Shown here: positions 14,374-25,292 of the stretch, piece by piece
Position numbering within the stretch: the first letter of the stretch is position 1
How the letters are laid out: every line of letters starts with the position of its first letter
Assembly (NCBI GenBank): GCA_013388675.1
Contig: JACAEW010000237.1
Span: forward strand, 1-34,788
Length of the DNA stretch: 34,788 nt
Reading direction: 5' to 3'
Origin: Syntrophaceae bacterium
GTDB lineage: Bacteria; Desulfobacterota; SM23-61
The notes under the pieces: generated by a model
Database searches by the model: none
What the model was told of the DNA's origin: nothing
What the model saw: only the letters and a program-made list of their open reading frames with translations
Made by a program: the position numbers and the translations under genes

Positions 14374-15468
14374 CTATCTCTCCCGACGGCCCTGGATGAA
14401 GGCCTCCAGTCTTTGCCGAGCTTCCTGGTCTGGAATCTGTTCGGGCGGGTGCTTCATGGTATAAGCTGAAACCGAAGGCAGGGGGCCCCCGATTTTGCGT
14501 TTTCTGGCCAGCTGGCAGCAGCGAATGGCATCGATGGTCACCCCGGCGCTGTTGGGAGAGTCCTCCACGGAAAGGCGGAGTTCCAAGTTCAGGGGGACGC
14601 CCCCGAATCCCCGGCCTTCGATCCGCAGGAAGCAGACCTTGTTATCCTTCTGCCAGGGAATGTAATCGCTCGGCCCGATATGGATATTGCCGTTCTCCAA
14701 GGGAGGATCCAGGATGGCTTGTACCGCTTCGGTCTTGGAAATCTTCTTGGACTGCAGCCGGGCGTGATTCAACATATTGAGGAAATCCGTGTTTCCCCCC
14801 ACGTTCAACTGATAGGTCCGGTCCACCTTGACTCCCCGGTCCACGAAAAGCTGGGTGAGAGCCCGGTGGAGAATGGTGGCCCCCAGTTGGGCTTTTACGT
14901 CGTCGCCGACCACGGGAATCTGTCGCTCGGCGAACTTACGGCCCCATTCGGGTGAGGAGACGATGAAAACCGGCATGCAGTTGATGAGACTGACCCCGGT
15001 GTTCAAGCAACAGTCGGCATAGAACCGGGCGGCCTTCTCCGACCCCACGGGAAGGTAGTTGAGAAGAATCTCCACGCCGTTGTCCCGCAGGACCTTCTCC
15101 ACATTGCAGGGTTTTTCATCGGCCAGGACGAAGGTTTGGTCTTCGGGATAACCCTTCATGTGGGGGGAAATCCCATCCAGGGGTTCTCCCATTTGAACGA
15201 TGGTTTTGGAGTTGGTGACCCGGGGCATGATCTCCCAGGTGCAGTTGGGTTTGGCATAAATGGCTTCCCCCAGGGGCCGGCCGACCTTCCGTTGGTCCAC
15301 GTCGAAGGCCGCCACCACTTCCAGGTCCCCGGGCTGGTAACCCCCCAGATCAAAATGCATCAACCCCAACTTTTCCGCACCCTCTTGGGTTTGGTAATAT
15401 TCAATACCTTGAATCAGGGAGCTTGCGCAATTACCCACGCCCACAATCGCCAGCCTGATCTTCTCCAT
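14374..15468 (-). CDS. ino1: Inositol-3-phosphate synthase
   Basis: The 364-residue protein converts glucose 6-phosphate to myo-inositol 3-phosphate using NAD. The N-terminal Rossmann motif is IVGVGNCASSLIQG. Further family segments are NYLPVGSEKAARFYADCCL, VVGDDVKAQLGATILHR, NVGGNTDFLNML and GPSDYIPWQKDNK. The length fits the short bacterial/archaeal class rather than the eukaryotic one of over 500 residues. It is followed directly by a CDP-alcohol phosphotransferase, which suggests inositol phospholipid synthesis. Confidence 0.93.
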   Translation of the reverse strand: MEKIRLAIVGVGNCASSLIQGIEYYQTQEGAEKLGLMHFDLGGYQPGDLEVVAAFDVDQRKVGRPLGEAIYAKPNCTWEIMPRVTNSKTIVQMGEPLDGISPHMKGYPEDQTFVLADEKPCNVEKVLRDNGVEILLNYLPVGSEKAARFYADCCLNTGVSLINCMPVFIVSSPEWGRKFAERQIPVVGDDVKAQLGATILHRALTQLFVDRGVKVDRTYQLNVGGNTDFLNMLNHARLQSKKISKTEAVQAILDPPLENGNIHIGPSDYIPWQKDNKVCFLRIEGRGFGGVPLNLELRLSVEDSPNSAGVTIDAIRCCQLARKRKIGGPLPSVSAYTMKHPPEQIPDQEARQRLEAFIQGRRER

Positions 15469-15555
15469 TGCTTCAGCCCCTATGGAATAATCTAGACCTC
15501 GCCGTTTTCCGAGGGGAGAAGGCCCCCCCGGACTTTTCGACGCCGGCCCCGGGGT

Positions 15556-17814
15556 TCAACGGTCCCAGGTTACGGCTACGTGACCCTCCCGAACGTCGAT
15601 GGAAAAGCGAGACCCCTCCTGCCAATGCAGGGTTAGGGGGATCTTCACCTGTTCGTCAATCCGTCTTTTCAAAAAACGGGCGCCGTATTTGAGGCTGAAC
15701 CCGCTTGCGGCCAGGGTTTTCAGCGCCTCTTCGGTAAATTGCAGGGACTTCCCGTACGGGAGGAGGCTTTTCTGGACGGCCCCCAGATACCGCCGGGCGA
15801 TCTCCTCCACCTCCTCTTCGGTCAAAGGGGAAAAGACCACGATGTCATCGATGCGGTTGAGAAATTCGGGGGAGAAATGACTCTCCGCTTCTTTCATCAC
15901 CGCCTTTTTCACGGTGGCCAGGTGCTGGGAATCCACCAGGAAGCCCATGGGCTTGGTGAAACGCTTGAACTCGTCCGACCCCAGGTTGGAGGTCATGATG
16001 AGGACCGTATCGCTGAAATAGACCTTGCGGCCGCGCCCGTCGGTCAGGAAGCCCTCATCGAAGACCTGGAGGAATAGGTTGAGCACGTCGGGATGGGCCT
16101 TCTCCACCTCATCCAGGAGAACCACCGTGTAGGGGTTATCCCGAATTTGATTGGTCAGGACTCCTCCCCTTTCCGAACCCACGATTCCCCGGGGCATGCC
16201 GATCAGCTTATCCACCGAGATGGCCGAGTCCCGGTATTCGGACATGTCCAGCCGAACCATCTTCCTTTCTTCTCCGAAGAGAAACTCGGCCAGGGATTTG
16301 GCCAGCTCGGTCTTTCCCACCCCTGTCGGTCCCAAGAAGAGAAGGACTCCGTCGGGCCTTTCGAACCGCTCTTTCAAGGGACCCTTATTCAGGCGCAGGT
16401 TCCGGGCCACGGCCGAAATGGCCTCCCGCTGCCCCACCACCCGCTGGGCCAGGGCCTCCTCCAGCTCTTTGAACCGATGGGTCGTGTCCCGGTAGACCAT
16501 CTCCTGGGGAATCCGCGTCTCTTGGGAGATGATCCGGATGACATCCTCCGGCCCCACCGGCCGGGGGAGGTCTTCCATTTCCACCTTGACCGAGGCGGTG
16601 TCCAGCCAGTTGATGGCCTTATCGGGAAGGCGCAGGTTATGCTGGTACCGGGGCGCCATGGACAGGGCGGTTTCGATCGCTTCGTCGGCAATCTGAACGG
16701 AGTAGTTTTTCTCCAGCCGGGGCCGGATCCCCCGCAAAATCTCCCGCGCTTCGTTCACCGAGGGCTCCTGGACGGTTACGATGCGGAACCTGCGGGCCAG
16801 GGCTTCATCCTCGGCGATGTGGGTTTTATACTCGCTCGCCGTGGTGGCGCCGATGATCTGGACCTCGCCCCGGGCCAGGGATGACTTGAAGATGGTAGCC
16901 GCGTCCGTGGGAACCCCCATGGCCGTGCCCGCTCCGATCAGCGTGTGAGCTTCATCGACGAAAAGAATGATGTTATGCCGCCGTTTCACCTCTTTGATCA
17001 CGTTTTCGATCCGGTCTTCGAACATCCCCCGGAACATGGTCCCGGCCACCAGGGTGTTCATCTGCAGGTTGACGATCTGGAAGTTCCGCAGGCGCTTGGG
17101 AACGGCCTCCGGAGAGAGCTCCAGCTTGGCCGCCAGGCCTTCCACCAGGGCGGTCTTCCCCACCCCCGGTTCCCCCAGGATCATGACCGAGTTGGGACGG
17201 TCCCGGTGGCAGAGGATCTCCATCATCTGACGGATTTCTCCGTCCCTTCCGATGATCGGAGGAAGTTTGCCCAACCGGGCCAGTTTGTTCAGGTTCACTC
17301 CGAAATTATTGAGATACGGGGGAAGGTCGTAGCGCTTTTTGAAGTCTTCGCTTTTTTCGTCGATAACCTTGGTCTCCACCGAGATGAGACGGGTGGCGGT
17401 GTTGGGTTCAACCCCCATGCCCCGCAGGATGCGGACCGGGATGTTTTGCCCTTCCTGGAAGATGGCCTTGAGGAGGTCGGCAGTTTCGATCACCTTGCGG
17501 CCGGAGTTGATCGCCGAATCCCAGGCCAGCTTGAAGATGGTTTTGGTTGAAGGAGGAACCTTCATTCCCCCTCCCCAGACCTGTTTGGAGGAGTTCAGGT
17601 ACTCCCTCAGGGAGAGAACTACTTCCCGGGGGCTGAAATTCAACTTCTCGGCGATTTCTGCGAAGAGGTTGCTTTCCACCTCGGTGATGGCCAGGAAGAT
17701 ATGCTCCACCCCCAGGTAATGATGCTGCCGCTTCTGCGACTCTTGAATCGCCGAAGCCAAAACCTTGTGGGCCTTCTCCGAAAGATAATCCTTATAATTG
17801 CTCAGGTCGATCAT
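15556..17814 (-). CDS. Clp-type AAA+ unfoldase, ClpA/ClpC-like
   Basis: The 752-residue protein has an N-terminal Clp repeat domain (about 1-145) and two AAA+ modules. The first has Walker A GEPGVGKT (about 214-221) and Walker B ILFVDEAH (283-290). The second has GPTGVGKT (495-502) and [13 protein letters not shown]. The long coiled-coil middle domain of ClpB is missing, so this is a ClpA/ClpC-class protein. The KPMGFLV segment (621-627) sits where the [LIV]-G-[FL] ClpP-binding loop occurs, so partnership with ClpP is plausible. The gene starts 23 bases after the DnaJ-like gene, giving a chaperone-unfoldase pair. No clpP is in the window. Confidence 0.9.
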   Translation of the reverse strand: MIDLSNYKDYLSEKAHKVLASAIQESQKRQHHYLGVEHIFLAITEVESNLFAEIAEKLNFSPREVVLSLREYLNSSKQVWGGGMKVPPSTKTIFKLAWDSAINSGRKVIETADLLKAIFQEGQNIPVRILRGMGVEPNTATRLISVETKVIDEKSEDFKKRYDLPPYLNNFGVNLNKLARLGKLPPIIGRDGEIRQMMEILCHRDRPNSVMILGEPGVGKTALVEGLAAKLELSPEAVPKRLRNFQIVNLQMNTLVAGTMFRGMFEDRIENVIKEVKRRHNIILFVDEAHTLIGAGTAMGVPTDAATIFKSSLARGEVQIIGATTASEYKTHIAEDEALARRFRIVTVQEPSVNEAREILRGIRPRLEKNYSVQIADEAIETALSMAPRYQHNLRLPDKAINWLDTASVKVEMEDLPRPVGPEDVIRIISQETRIPQEMVYRDTTHRFKELEEALAQRVVGQREAISAVARNLRLNKGPLKERFERPDGVLLFLGPTGVGKTELAKSLAEFLFGEERKMVRLDMSEYRDSAISVDKLIGMPRGIVGSERGGVLTNQIRDNPYTVVLLDEVEKAHPDVLNLFLQVFDEGFLTDGRGRKVYFSDTVLIMTSNLGSDEFKRFTKPMGFLVDSQHLATVKKAVMKEAESHFSPEFLNRIDDIVVFSPLTEEEVEEIARRYLGAVQKSLLPYGKSLQFTEEALKTLAASGFSLKYGARFLKRRIDEQVKIPLTLHWQEGSRFSIDVREGHVAVTWDR

Positions 17815-17837
17815 AAAAAAATCCGGGGAAGAATGCC

Positions 17838-18953
17838 CTATGGATCCCTTTCAAGCTTCCTTTGGACCCTTTCGCGCCCGGCGGGATGGGCCGGAAAGCG
17901 ATGCCGTAACCCTTCCAATAACTCCCTCGATTCCTTGTCCACTATCCGGGGGACCCAAATTTGGGGGCATAAAACCAAGTCGCCCCGCCCGTCTCCCGCA
18001 AGCCTTGGAACCCCCTCCTGGGGGATTCGAATTTCCTCCCCGCCCTGGATGCCGGGCGGAACTTTGACCTTGATTTTTCCCTCCAGAGAGGGAACTTCCA
18101 CTTCCGCTCCCAGGGCAGCTTCCCAGAAGGCCAAAGGAAGCTCCAGATAAAGGTCTTCGCCCCTTCTCTCCCAGATGGGGTGCTTTTTCACCCGGATTTC
18201 GGCCACTAAATCGCCCCTTGGTCCTCCGTTTTTTCCCTCATGCCCCATGCGGCAGAGATAAAGGCGACAGCGGTCGTCCACCCCCGGCGGGACCGAAATG
18301 GAAACCCAAGCGGATTGCTGGACCCGGCCCTTACCGGAGCAGGTTTTGCAGGGCTGGAGGAAAATTCTCCCGGTTCCCCCGCAGCGCTCACATCCCAGGG
18401 CGAAAGCCGAGGGAGCAAGGCCCACCTGGATTTGGCCGGCGCCCCCGCAACGACCGCATACCTCCCGGGGCCCCGCGGCAAGAAATCCCTCCCCGCCACA
18501 AACCGGGCAAGGATTTTCCTTCAGAATCTGAACTTTCCTCGTTACCCCCCGGGCGGCGCTGACCAGGTCGATTTCCAGGGTGAAATGGATATCCCTCCCT
18601 TTCTCGGCCACCTGGAAAAGTCCCGGGGTTCCTCCCCTAAACTCCTGCTCCCAGAAATCCTCGAAACCTTCCAGGCTGTTGTCTTCATCCCCTTCGTCCG
18701 GCCCCTCATCCCAGAAGCTCTCCTGAAGGGGGAAATCAACTCCTAACCGGTCGTATCTTTCCCTTCTTGTTTTATCGGAAAGTATTTCATAGGCCTCCAA
18801 AATCTCTTTAAACCGAAAATCTGCTGTCCGATTGCCCGGAAGGGGGGCGGTCTGATAGGTGCGGGCCAGCTTCTGGTATGCTTTCTCGATCTCTTCTTCG
18901 GTTGCGCCTCTCCGAATTCCCAAAATGTCGTAATAATCTTTTCTGGATGCCAT
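17838..18953 (-). CDS. DnaJ-like protein with HPD replaced by QTA
   Basis: The 371-residue protein has the DnaJ layout. The J-domain starts KDYYDILGIRRGATEEEIEK and ends EAYEILSDKTRRERYDRLGV. A zinc-finger domain has four CxxCxGxG units (C149/C152, C166/C169, C188/C191, C202/C205). A C-terminal substrate domain includes RVQQSAWVSISVPPGVDDR. The invariant HPD loop that stimulates DnaK ATPase is absent: residues 33-41 read YQTAPLPGN in place of YHPDRNPGN. No single-base frameshift restores it. The glycine/phenylalanine linker is replaced by an acidic stretch (about 80-100). It may bind substrate without activating DnaK, or use another partner. It precedes the Clp unfoldase gene and lies downstream of, but separately terminated from, dnaK. 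Confidence 0.9.
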   Translation of the reverse strand: MASRKDYYDILGIRRGATEEEIEKAYQKLARTYQTAPLPGNRTADFRFKEILEAYEILSDKTRRERYDRLGVDFPLQESFWDEGPDEGDEDNSLEGFEDFWEQEFRGGTPGLFQVAEKGRDIHFTLEIDLVSAARGVTRKVQILKENPCPVCGGEGFLAAGPREVCGRCGGAGQIQVGLAPSAFALGCERCGGTGRIFLQPCKTCSGKGRVQQSAWVSISVPPGVDDRCRLYLCRMGHEGKNGGPRGDLVAEIRVKKHPIWERRGEDLYLELPLAFWEAALGAEVEVPSLEGKIKVKVPPGIQGGEEIRIPQEGVPRLAGDGRGDLVLCPQIWVPRIVDKESRELLEGLRHRFPAHPAGRERVQRKLERDP

Positions 18954-18956
18954 GGA

Positions 18957-19002
18957 TAAAAAACCCGGTCATTCTGCGGGAGAATGACCTTCCCGGTTTT
19001 TT
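18957..19002. terminator. Terminator-like hairpin in the leader of the DnaJ-like gene
   Basis: GGTCATTCT (18967-18975) pairs with AGAATGACC (18981-18989) around GCGGG. Outer AAAAAACC and GGTTTTTT arms extend the stem and give T tracts on both strands. It begins 4 bases upstream of the DnaJ-like start codon and lies downstream of a candidate promoter, so it could attenuate transcription of that gene. Confidence 0.65.
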
Positions 19003-19031
19003 ATATACCATAAGGAGGCTTTTCTTTTCAA
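19002..19031 (-). promoter_or_regulatory. Candidate promoter for the DnaJ-like gene
   Basis: TTGAAA (19031-19026) precedes TATATA (19007-19002) by 18 bases on the minus strand. The -35 region read as CTTGAAA also matches the sigma-32 consensus, but the sigma-32 -10 box (CCCCAT type) is only loosely matched by CCTTATGG. It lies between the dnaK terminator and the leader hairpin. Confidence 0.5.
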
Positions 19032-19118
19032 GACAAAAGATGGAGGGCAAAAAGAATTGCCAACGGCCGCTCTGCAGAGCTGAGTATCTGCCCTATGGAA
19101 AAGATTCCCCTGAAGGGA

Positions 19119-19146
19119 TAAAAAGGGGGTCTTGTCGAGACCCCCT
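19119..19146 (-). terminator. Intrinsic terminator of dnaK
   Basis: AGGGGGTCT (19124-19132) and AGACCCCCT (19138-19146) form a perfect 9-bp stem with a 5-base loop. On the minus strand it is followed by TTTTTATCCC. It begins 8 bases after the dnaK stop. Confidence 0.88.
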
Positions 19147-19153
19147 GGACTGG

Positions 19154-21046
19154 TTACTTTTTTTCTTCGAATTCCGCGTCCACCACGTCGTCATCCGGCT
19201 TTCCCGCTTGAGGGCCCGTGGGCCCTGCGCCGGGTTTTTGTTTGGAAGCGGTCTGCTGGTACATGATCTCGGCGAGGCGATGGGAAGCCTTGGTCAAGAT
19301 CTCCATCTTCTCCCGAATCCGGGTCGTTTCTCCCGCCTGAATGGCCTCTTTGGCATCCTTGAGCGCCGCTTCGATGGCGTTCACTTCATTGACCGGGATT
19401 TTATCCCGGTGCTCGCTCAGGGTTTTCTCGGTCTGGTAAACCAGGGTGTCGGCCTGGTTACGCAACTCCACTTCCTGGCGGCGCCGCTTGTCCTCGGCCG
19501 TATGGGCCTCGGCATCTTTCACCATCTTTTCAACTTCATCCTTGCTCAGGCCGCTGGAAGCGGTAATCGTAATGGCTTGTTGCTTTCCCGTCGCATTATC
19601 CTTGGCGGACACGTTGAGGATGCCGTTGGCATCGATGTCGAAAGTCACTTCGATCTGGGGAATTCCACGGGGAGCCGGGGGGATTCCCATGAGATGGAAT
19701 TTGCCCAAGGTCCGGTTGTCCCGGGCCATATCCCGTTCGCCCTGGAGAACATGGATTTCCACGCTCGTCTGGTTGTCCGCTGCGGTGGAAAAGATTTCGC
19801 TCTTCCGGGTCGGAATCGTCGTATTCCGGTCGATCAGCCGGGTCATGACCCCGCCCAGCGTTTCGATTCCCAGGGACAGGGGGGTCACATCCAGGAGAAG
19901 AACGTCTTTTACCTCTCCCCCCAGGACTCCGGCCTGGACCGCGGCCCCCATGGCCACCACTTCGTCCGGGTTGACCCCCTTGTGGGGCTCTTTACCGAAA
20001 AACTGGCGCACCAACTCCTGAACCTTGGGGATCCGGGTGGAGCCTCCCACCAGAACGACCTCGTCGATCTTGCTGGGTTTGATCCCCGCATCCTCCAGGG
20101 CCTGCTTGCAGGGGGGAAGGGATTTTTCCAAAAGGTCCATGACCAGGGACTCGAACTTTCCCCGGGTTAGTTTCACGTTCATGTGCTTGGGGCCGGAAGC
20201 GTCGGCGGTGATGAAGGGAAGATTGATCTCCGTCTCCATGGTGGAGGAAAGCTCGATCTTGGCCTTCTCCGCTGCCTCCTTCAACCTTTGCAGGGCCATT
20301 AAGTCCTTGCTGAGGTCGATCCCCTGGTCTTTCTTAAATTCCGCCACGAGCCAGTCGATGATCCTCTGGTCCAGGTTGTCCCCGCCCAAGTGAGTGTCCC
20401 CGTTGGTGGATTTGACTTCCACCACGTTGTCCCCCACTTCCAGGATGGAGATGTCGAAGGTCCCCCCCCCGAAATCGTAAACGGCGATGGTCTCATCCTT
20501 TTTCTTATCCAAGCCGTAAGCCAGGGCGGCGGCCGTGGGCTCATTGATAATCCTGCGGACATTCAAACCGGCGATGACTCCGGCGTCCTTGGTGGCCTGG
20601 CGCTGGCTGTCGTTAAAATAAGCGGGGACGGTAATGACCGCATCGGTCACCTTCTCCCCCAAATAGTCTTCAGCCGATTTTTTGAGCTTCTGGAGGATCA
20701 GAGCGGAAATCTCCGGCGGGGAGTATTCCTTATCCCTGATCTTCACCCGGGCCGCGCCGCTCCCGTCCTGAATTACCTTGTAGGGAACCATTTTCATTTC
20801 CTCGGTCACTTCGTTGTAGCGCCGGCCCATGAATCTCTTTATGGAGTAAACCGTATTTTCCGGGTTGGTGACCGCCTGCCTCTTGGCCACCTGCCCCACC
20901 AAACGGTTTCCATCCTTGGTAAAGGCCACCACCGAAGGGGTCAACCTGCTTCCCTCTTCATTGATGATAACCTTGGGGTCGCCCCCTTCCATCACGGCAA
21001 CGACGGAGTTCGTCGTCCCGAGGTCAATTCCGATAATCTTTGCCAT
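19154..21046 (-). CDS. dnaK: Chaperone protein DnaK (Hsp70)
   Basis: The 630-residue protein is a canonical Hsp70. The ATPase domain has [13 protein letters not shown] at the start, [20 protein letters not shown] and [15 protein letters not shown], with [14 protein letters not shown] as phosphate 2. The substrate domain follows [14 protein letters not shown], and the C-terminus ends in the acidic [13 protein letters not shown]. It is full length with no lost motif. It has its own terminator at 19119-19146 and a candidate promoter at 21115-21143. No grpE gene adjoins it here, and the nearby DnaJ-like protein lacks HPD, so a canonical DnaJ probably lies elsewhere. Confidence 0.98.
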   Translation of the reverse strand: MAKIIGIDLGTTNSVVAVMEGGDPKVIINEEGSRLTPSVVAFTKDGNRLVGQVAKRQAVTNPENTVYSIKRFMGRRYNEVTEEMKMVPYKVIQDGSGAARVKIRDKEYSPPEISALILQKLKKSAEDYLGEKVTDAVITVPAYFNDSQRQATKDAGVIAGLNVRRIINEPTAAALAYGLDKKKDETIAVYDFGGGTFDISILEVGDNVVEVKSTNGDTHLGGDNLDQRIIDWLVAEFKKDQGIDLSKDLMALQRLKEAAEKAKIELSSTMETEINLPFITADASGPKHMNVKLTRGKFESLVMDLLEKSLPPCKQALEDAGIKPSKIDEVVLVGGSTRIPKVQELVRQFFGKEPHKGVNPDEVVAMGAAVQAGVLGGEVKDVLLLDVTPLSLGIETLGGVMTRLIDRNTTIPTRKSEIFSTAADNQTSVEIHVLQGERDMARDNRTLGKFHLMGIPPAPRGIPQIEVTFDIDANGILNVSAKDNATGKQQAITITASSGLSKDEVEKMVKDAEAHTAEDKRRRQEVELRNQADTLVYQTEKTLSEHRDKIPVNEVNAIEAALKDAKEAIQAGETTRIREKMEILTKASHRLAEIMYQQTASKQKPGAGPTGPQAGKPDDDVVDAEFEEKK

Positions 21047-21114
21047 TGCCTTCTCCTTTAACCCGTTGATTGGTGTTTTTATGCCCGAAAAATCAATTCA
21101 TTAAGCTTATTCAA

Positions 21115-21143
21115 AACTTAATCATTCATCGGACTCCTGTCAA
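21115..21143 (-). promoter_or_regulatory. Candidate promoter for dnaK
   Basis: TTGACA (21143-21138) is followed after 17 bases by TAAGTT (21120-21115) on the minus strand, about 70 bases upstream of dnaK. The -35 sits within CCTTGACA. No CIRCE element is visible, consistent with sigma-32 style rather than HrcA control. Confidence 0.5.
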
Positions 21144-21262
21144 GGAAAGCCACCGTGCATGCCCGAAGATAAATTACCTTTTGGGGCTTTGATTCCTTCC
21201 GACAATCAATCGTCCCCCCCGTATGGCCCCAAAGAAAATATCTCCGCCGGGAGACAAAATCC

Positions 21263-21471
21263 AATTATTTGTAACTGTTTAGCCACAAGAGAAAAGAGCT
21301 CCCAAAATGCGAGGAATGCTAGAAATCCCCCTTGATCCCCCTTTTTCAAAGGGGGAAATTCGCTTTTATTTCTCTGCATCATCCAAAAAAAACTCCTCCC
21401 TTTGAAAAAGGGAGGACGGGAGGGATTTTTAGAGAAGCCTTTTTAAATGGCTGAAAAGTCACAATTATTTG
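21263..21471. mobile_element. 191-bp MITE-like element, copy 2, with 9-bp target duplication
   Basis: The element (21272-21462) is flanked by AATTATTTG at 21263-21271 and 21463-21471. It begins TAACTGTTTAGCCAC and ends GGCTGAAAAGTCAC, matching copy 1 (2614-2804) in length, orientation and internal hairpins. Its right terminal repeat is more degraded than that of copy 1. It sits between clpB and dnaK, in a non-coding gap of about 600 bases. Confidence 0.8.
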
Positions 21472-21484
21472 AACCCAGCCCTTG

Positions 21485-21525
21485 GCGGGACTGGACCCCG
21501 GCTTTCACCGGGGTGACGTTTATTA
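21485..21525. repeat. CCCCGG...CCGGGG hairpin repeat
   Basis: CTGGACCCCGGCTTTCACCG continues to GGGTGACG and forms a hairpin with stem ACCCCGG/CCGGGGT. It matches a widespread proteobacterial repeat type (CTGGATTCCCGCTTTCGCGG plus mirror). The rest of 21526-21599 shows nothing recognisable. Confidence 0.5.
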
Positions 21526-21599
21526 AGAATTTTCGTGACACCCTCAATATAAAGAAATTCCTTTTTTTGGGGCAAGGTCCCAGCGCGGAGGGGACGGCG

Positions 21600-21645
21600 A
21601 AAAAAAAGGGCCCTCCAAAGTATCCCCGTCCCCGTTCCCCGTCCC
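21600..21645 (-). other. G-quadruplex motif followed by T tract after clpB
   Basis: On the clpB coding strand four G runs, GGG-AC-GGGG-AAC-GGGG-AC-GGGG (21645-21624), start 5 bases after the stop. They are followed by GGAGGGCCC and eight T residues (21607-21600). No ordinary long stem-loop terminator is present in this place. Confidence 0.55.
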
Positions 21646-21650
21646 GTTCT

Positions 21651-24281
<2,631 letters not shown>

Positions 24282-24621
24282 CTTTTTTTCCTTCCTGCGA
24301 GTGCTATGGATGAATGATGCCTGAATATACGGCTCGAAAGTTTAGGCCGGGTTTAAAACCCTTCCTTACAACCTGCCCCCTAATCCACTTTAAATATCTT
24401 TAGAAGCACCTTTATGGGAGTCGCCGAATGAAGGTGTCGGGAAATCAATTTTGATGATCTAGTAAAAAATCGAAAATAGGCCCTCCCCCTCGATGGGGGA
24501 GGGTCAGGGTGGGGGTGATAAATAGAATAATTTGAATCACCTATCGAACCCCCTCCCCTTAATCCCCTCCCACCAGGGGAGGGGAAATATTACTTTTTAT
24601 GAGTTCATCAATTTTTCCTAG
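24282..24621. other. Non-coding gap between hsp20 and clpB, with repeats
   Basis: No coding region is evident in these 340 bases. Positions 24481-24503 form a CCCTCCCCCT/GGGGGAGGG hairpin, and 24563-24585 form a CCCCTCC...GGGGAGGGG hairpin; both are common dispersed palindromes. I see no convincing clpB promoter here, although AT-rich stretches around 24330-24415 could contain one. Confidence 0.5.
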
Positions 24622-24650
24622 AAAAAAAAGGGGGGCTTTCGCCCCCCTCC
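24622..24650 (-). terminator. Intrinsic terminator of hsp20
   Basis: GGGGGGC (24630-24636) and GCCCCCC (24641-24647) form a 7-bp GC stem with a TTTC loop. On the minus strand it is followed by eight T residues. It lies 13 bases after the hsp20 stop. Confidence 0.88.
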
Positions 24651-24662
24651 GGGATCGAGTGT

Positions 24663-25112
24663 TTAACCAACGTCCACTTTGATCTGCTTCGGCTTGGCCT
24701 CTTCCGCTTTGGGGATGGTAATTTCCAGGACCCCGTCTTTGAAGCGGGCCTTGACCTTCTCCTGTTGGACCGTGCTGGGCAGGGTGAAGGCCCGCATGAA
24801 AGAGCCATAAGTCCGTTCCATACGATGATAGCTTTCTTCCTTCACTTCCTTCTCCAGCTTCTTCTCACCCTTCAGGGTCAGGGTGTTATCTTTGACTTCC
24901 AGGGAAAGATTCTCCTTTGTCACCCCGGGAAGCTCGACGTTTAGAACCAGGGATTCCTTGGTTTCGTAAATATCGACCGCCGGAACCCAATTCCCCTGGG
25001 CCATCTCTTCCTCCGCCCATGGGGCCCGGGTCCTGAAATCAGACACCAGACGGTTCATTCTTTCCTGCAGAGCCGACATCTCCCGAAAAGGGTCCCATCG
25101 AATCAGCGCCAT
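24663..25112 (-). CDS. Small heat shock protein Hsp20
   Basis: The 149-residue protein contains an alpha-crystallin domain (about 42-135), with NVELPGVTKENLSLEVKDN, GEKKLEKEVKEESYHRMERT and the closing KDGVLEITIPK motif. Such proteins hold unfolding clients for DnaK/ClpB. The N-terminus ALIRWDPFREM is typical of the bacterial class. It forms a single-gene unit with its own promoter (25164-25192) and terminator (24622-24650). Confidence 0.96.
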   Translation of the reverse strand: MALIRWDPFREMSALQERMNRLVSDFRTRAPWAEEEMAQGNWVPAVDIYETKESLVLNVELPGVTKENLSLEVKDNTLTLKGEKKLEKEVKEESYHRMERTYGSFMRAFTLPSTVQQEKVKARFKDGVLEITIPKAEEAKPKQIKVDVG

Positions 25113-25163
25113 GGTTTGATCTCCTTTCTTATGGATTTAAACGGCTTCAATCGATTCATTGAA

Positions 25164-25192
25164 AAAGTAAGCACGCCTCCTTTCGTTGTCAA
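25164..25192 (-). promoter_or_regulatory. Candidate promoter for hsp20
   Basis: TTGACA (25192-25187) and TACTTT (25169-25164) are separated by 17 bases on the minus strand, about 50 bases upstream of the start. The -10 is weak, so a heat-shock sigma may also contribute. The rest of the gap to rpoH (25193-25292) shows no clear element. Confidence 0.5.
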
Positions 25193-25292
25193 CCCCGGGA
25201 ACGCATTACTTCGACCCCCGGGTCGACGGCGTTGCCTTCAAGGCAGGAGAAACGAATGGAGGGACCGACGGGAACGAAAGGGGGGAGAAATC

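Noticed and set aside
11713-14469. Very long plus-strand open frame (918 codons) opposite ispE, htrA, DUF1844 and the phosphotransferase
   Set aside because: It lies antisense to four clearly homologous genes, has a composition typical of reverse-frame readings of GC-rich codons, and shows no family similarity.
21047-21262. CIRCE (HrcA) element upstream of dnaK
   Set aside because: No TTAGCACTC-N9-GAGTGCTAA-like inverted repeat is visible.
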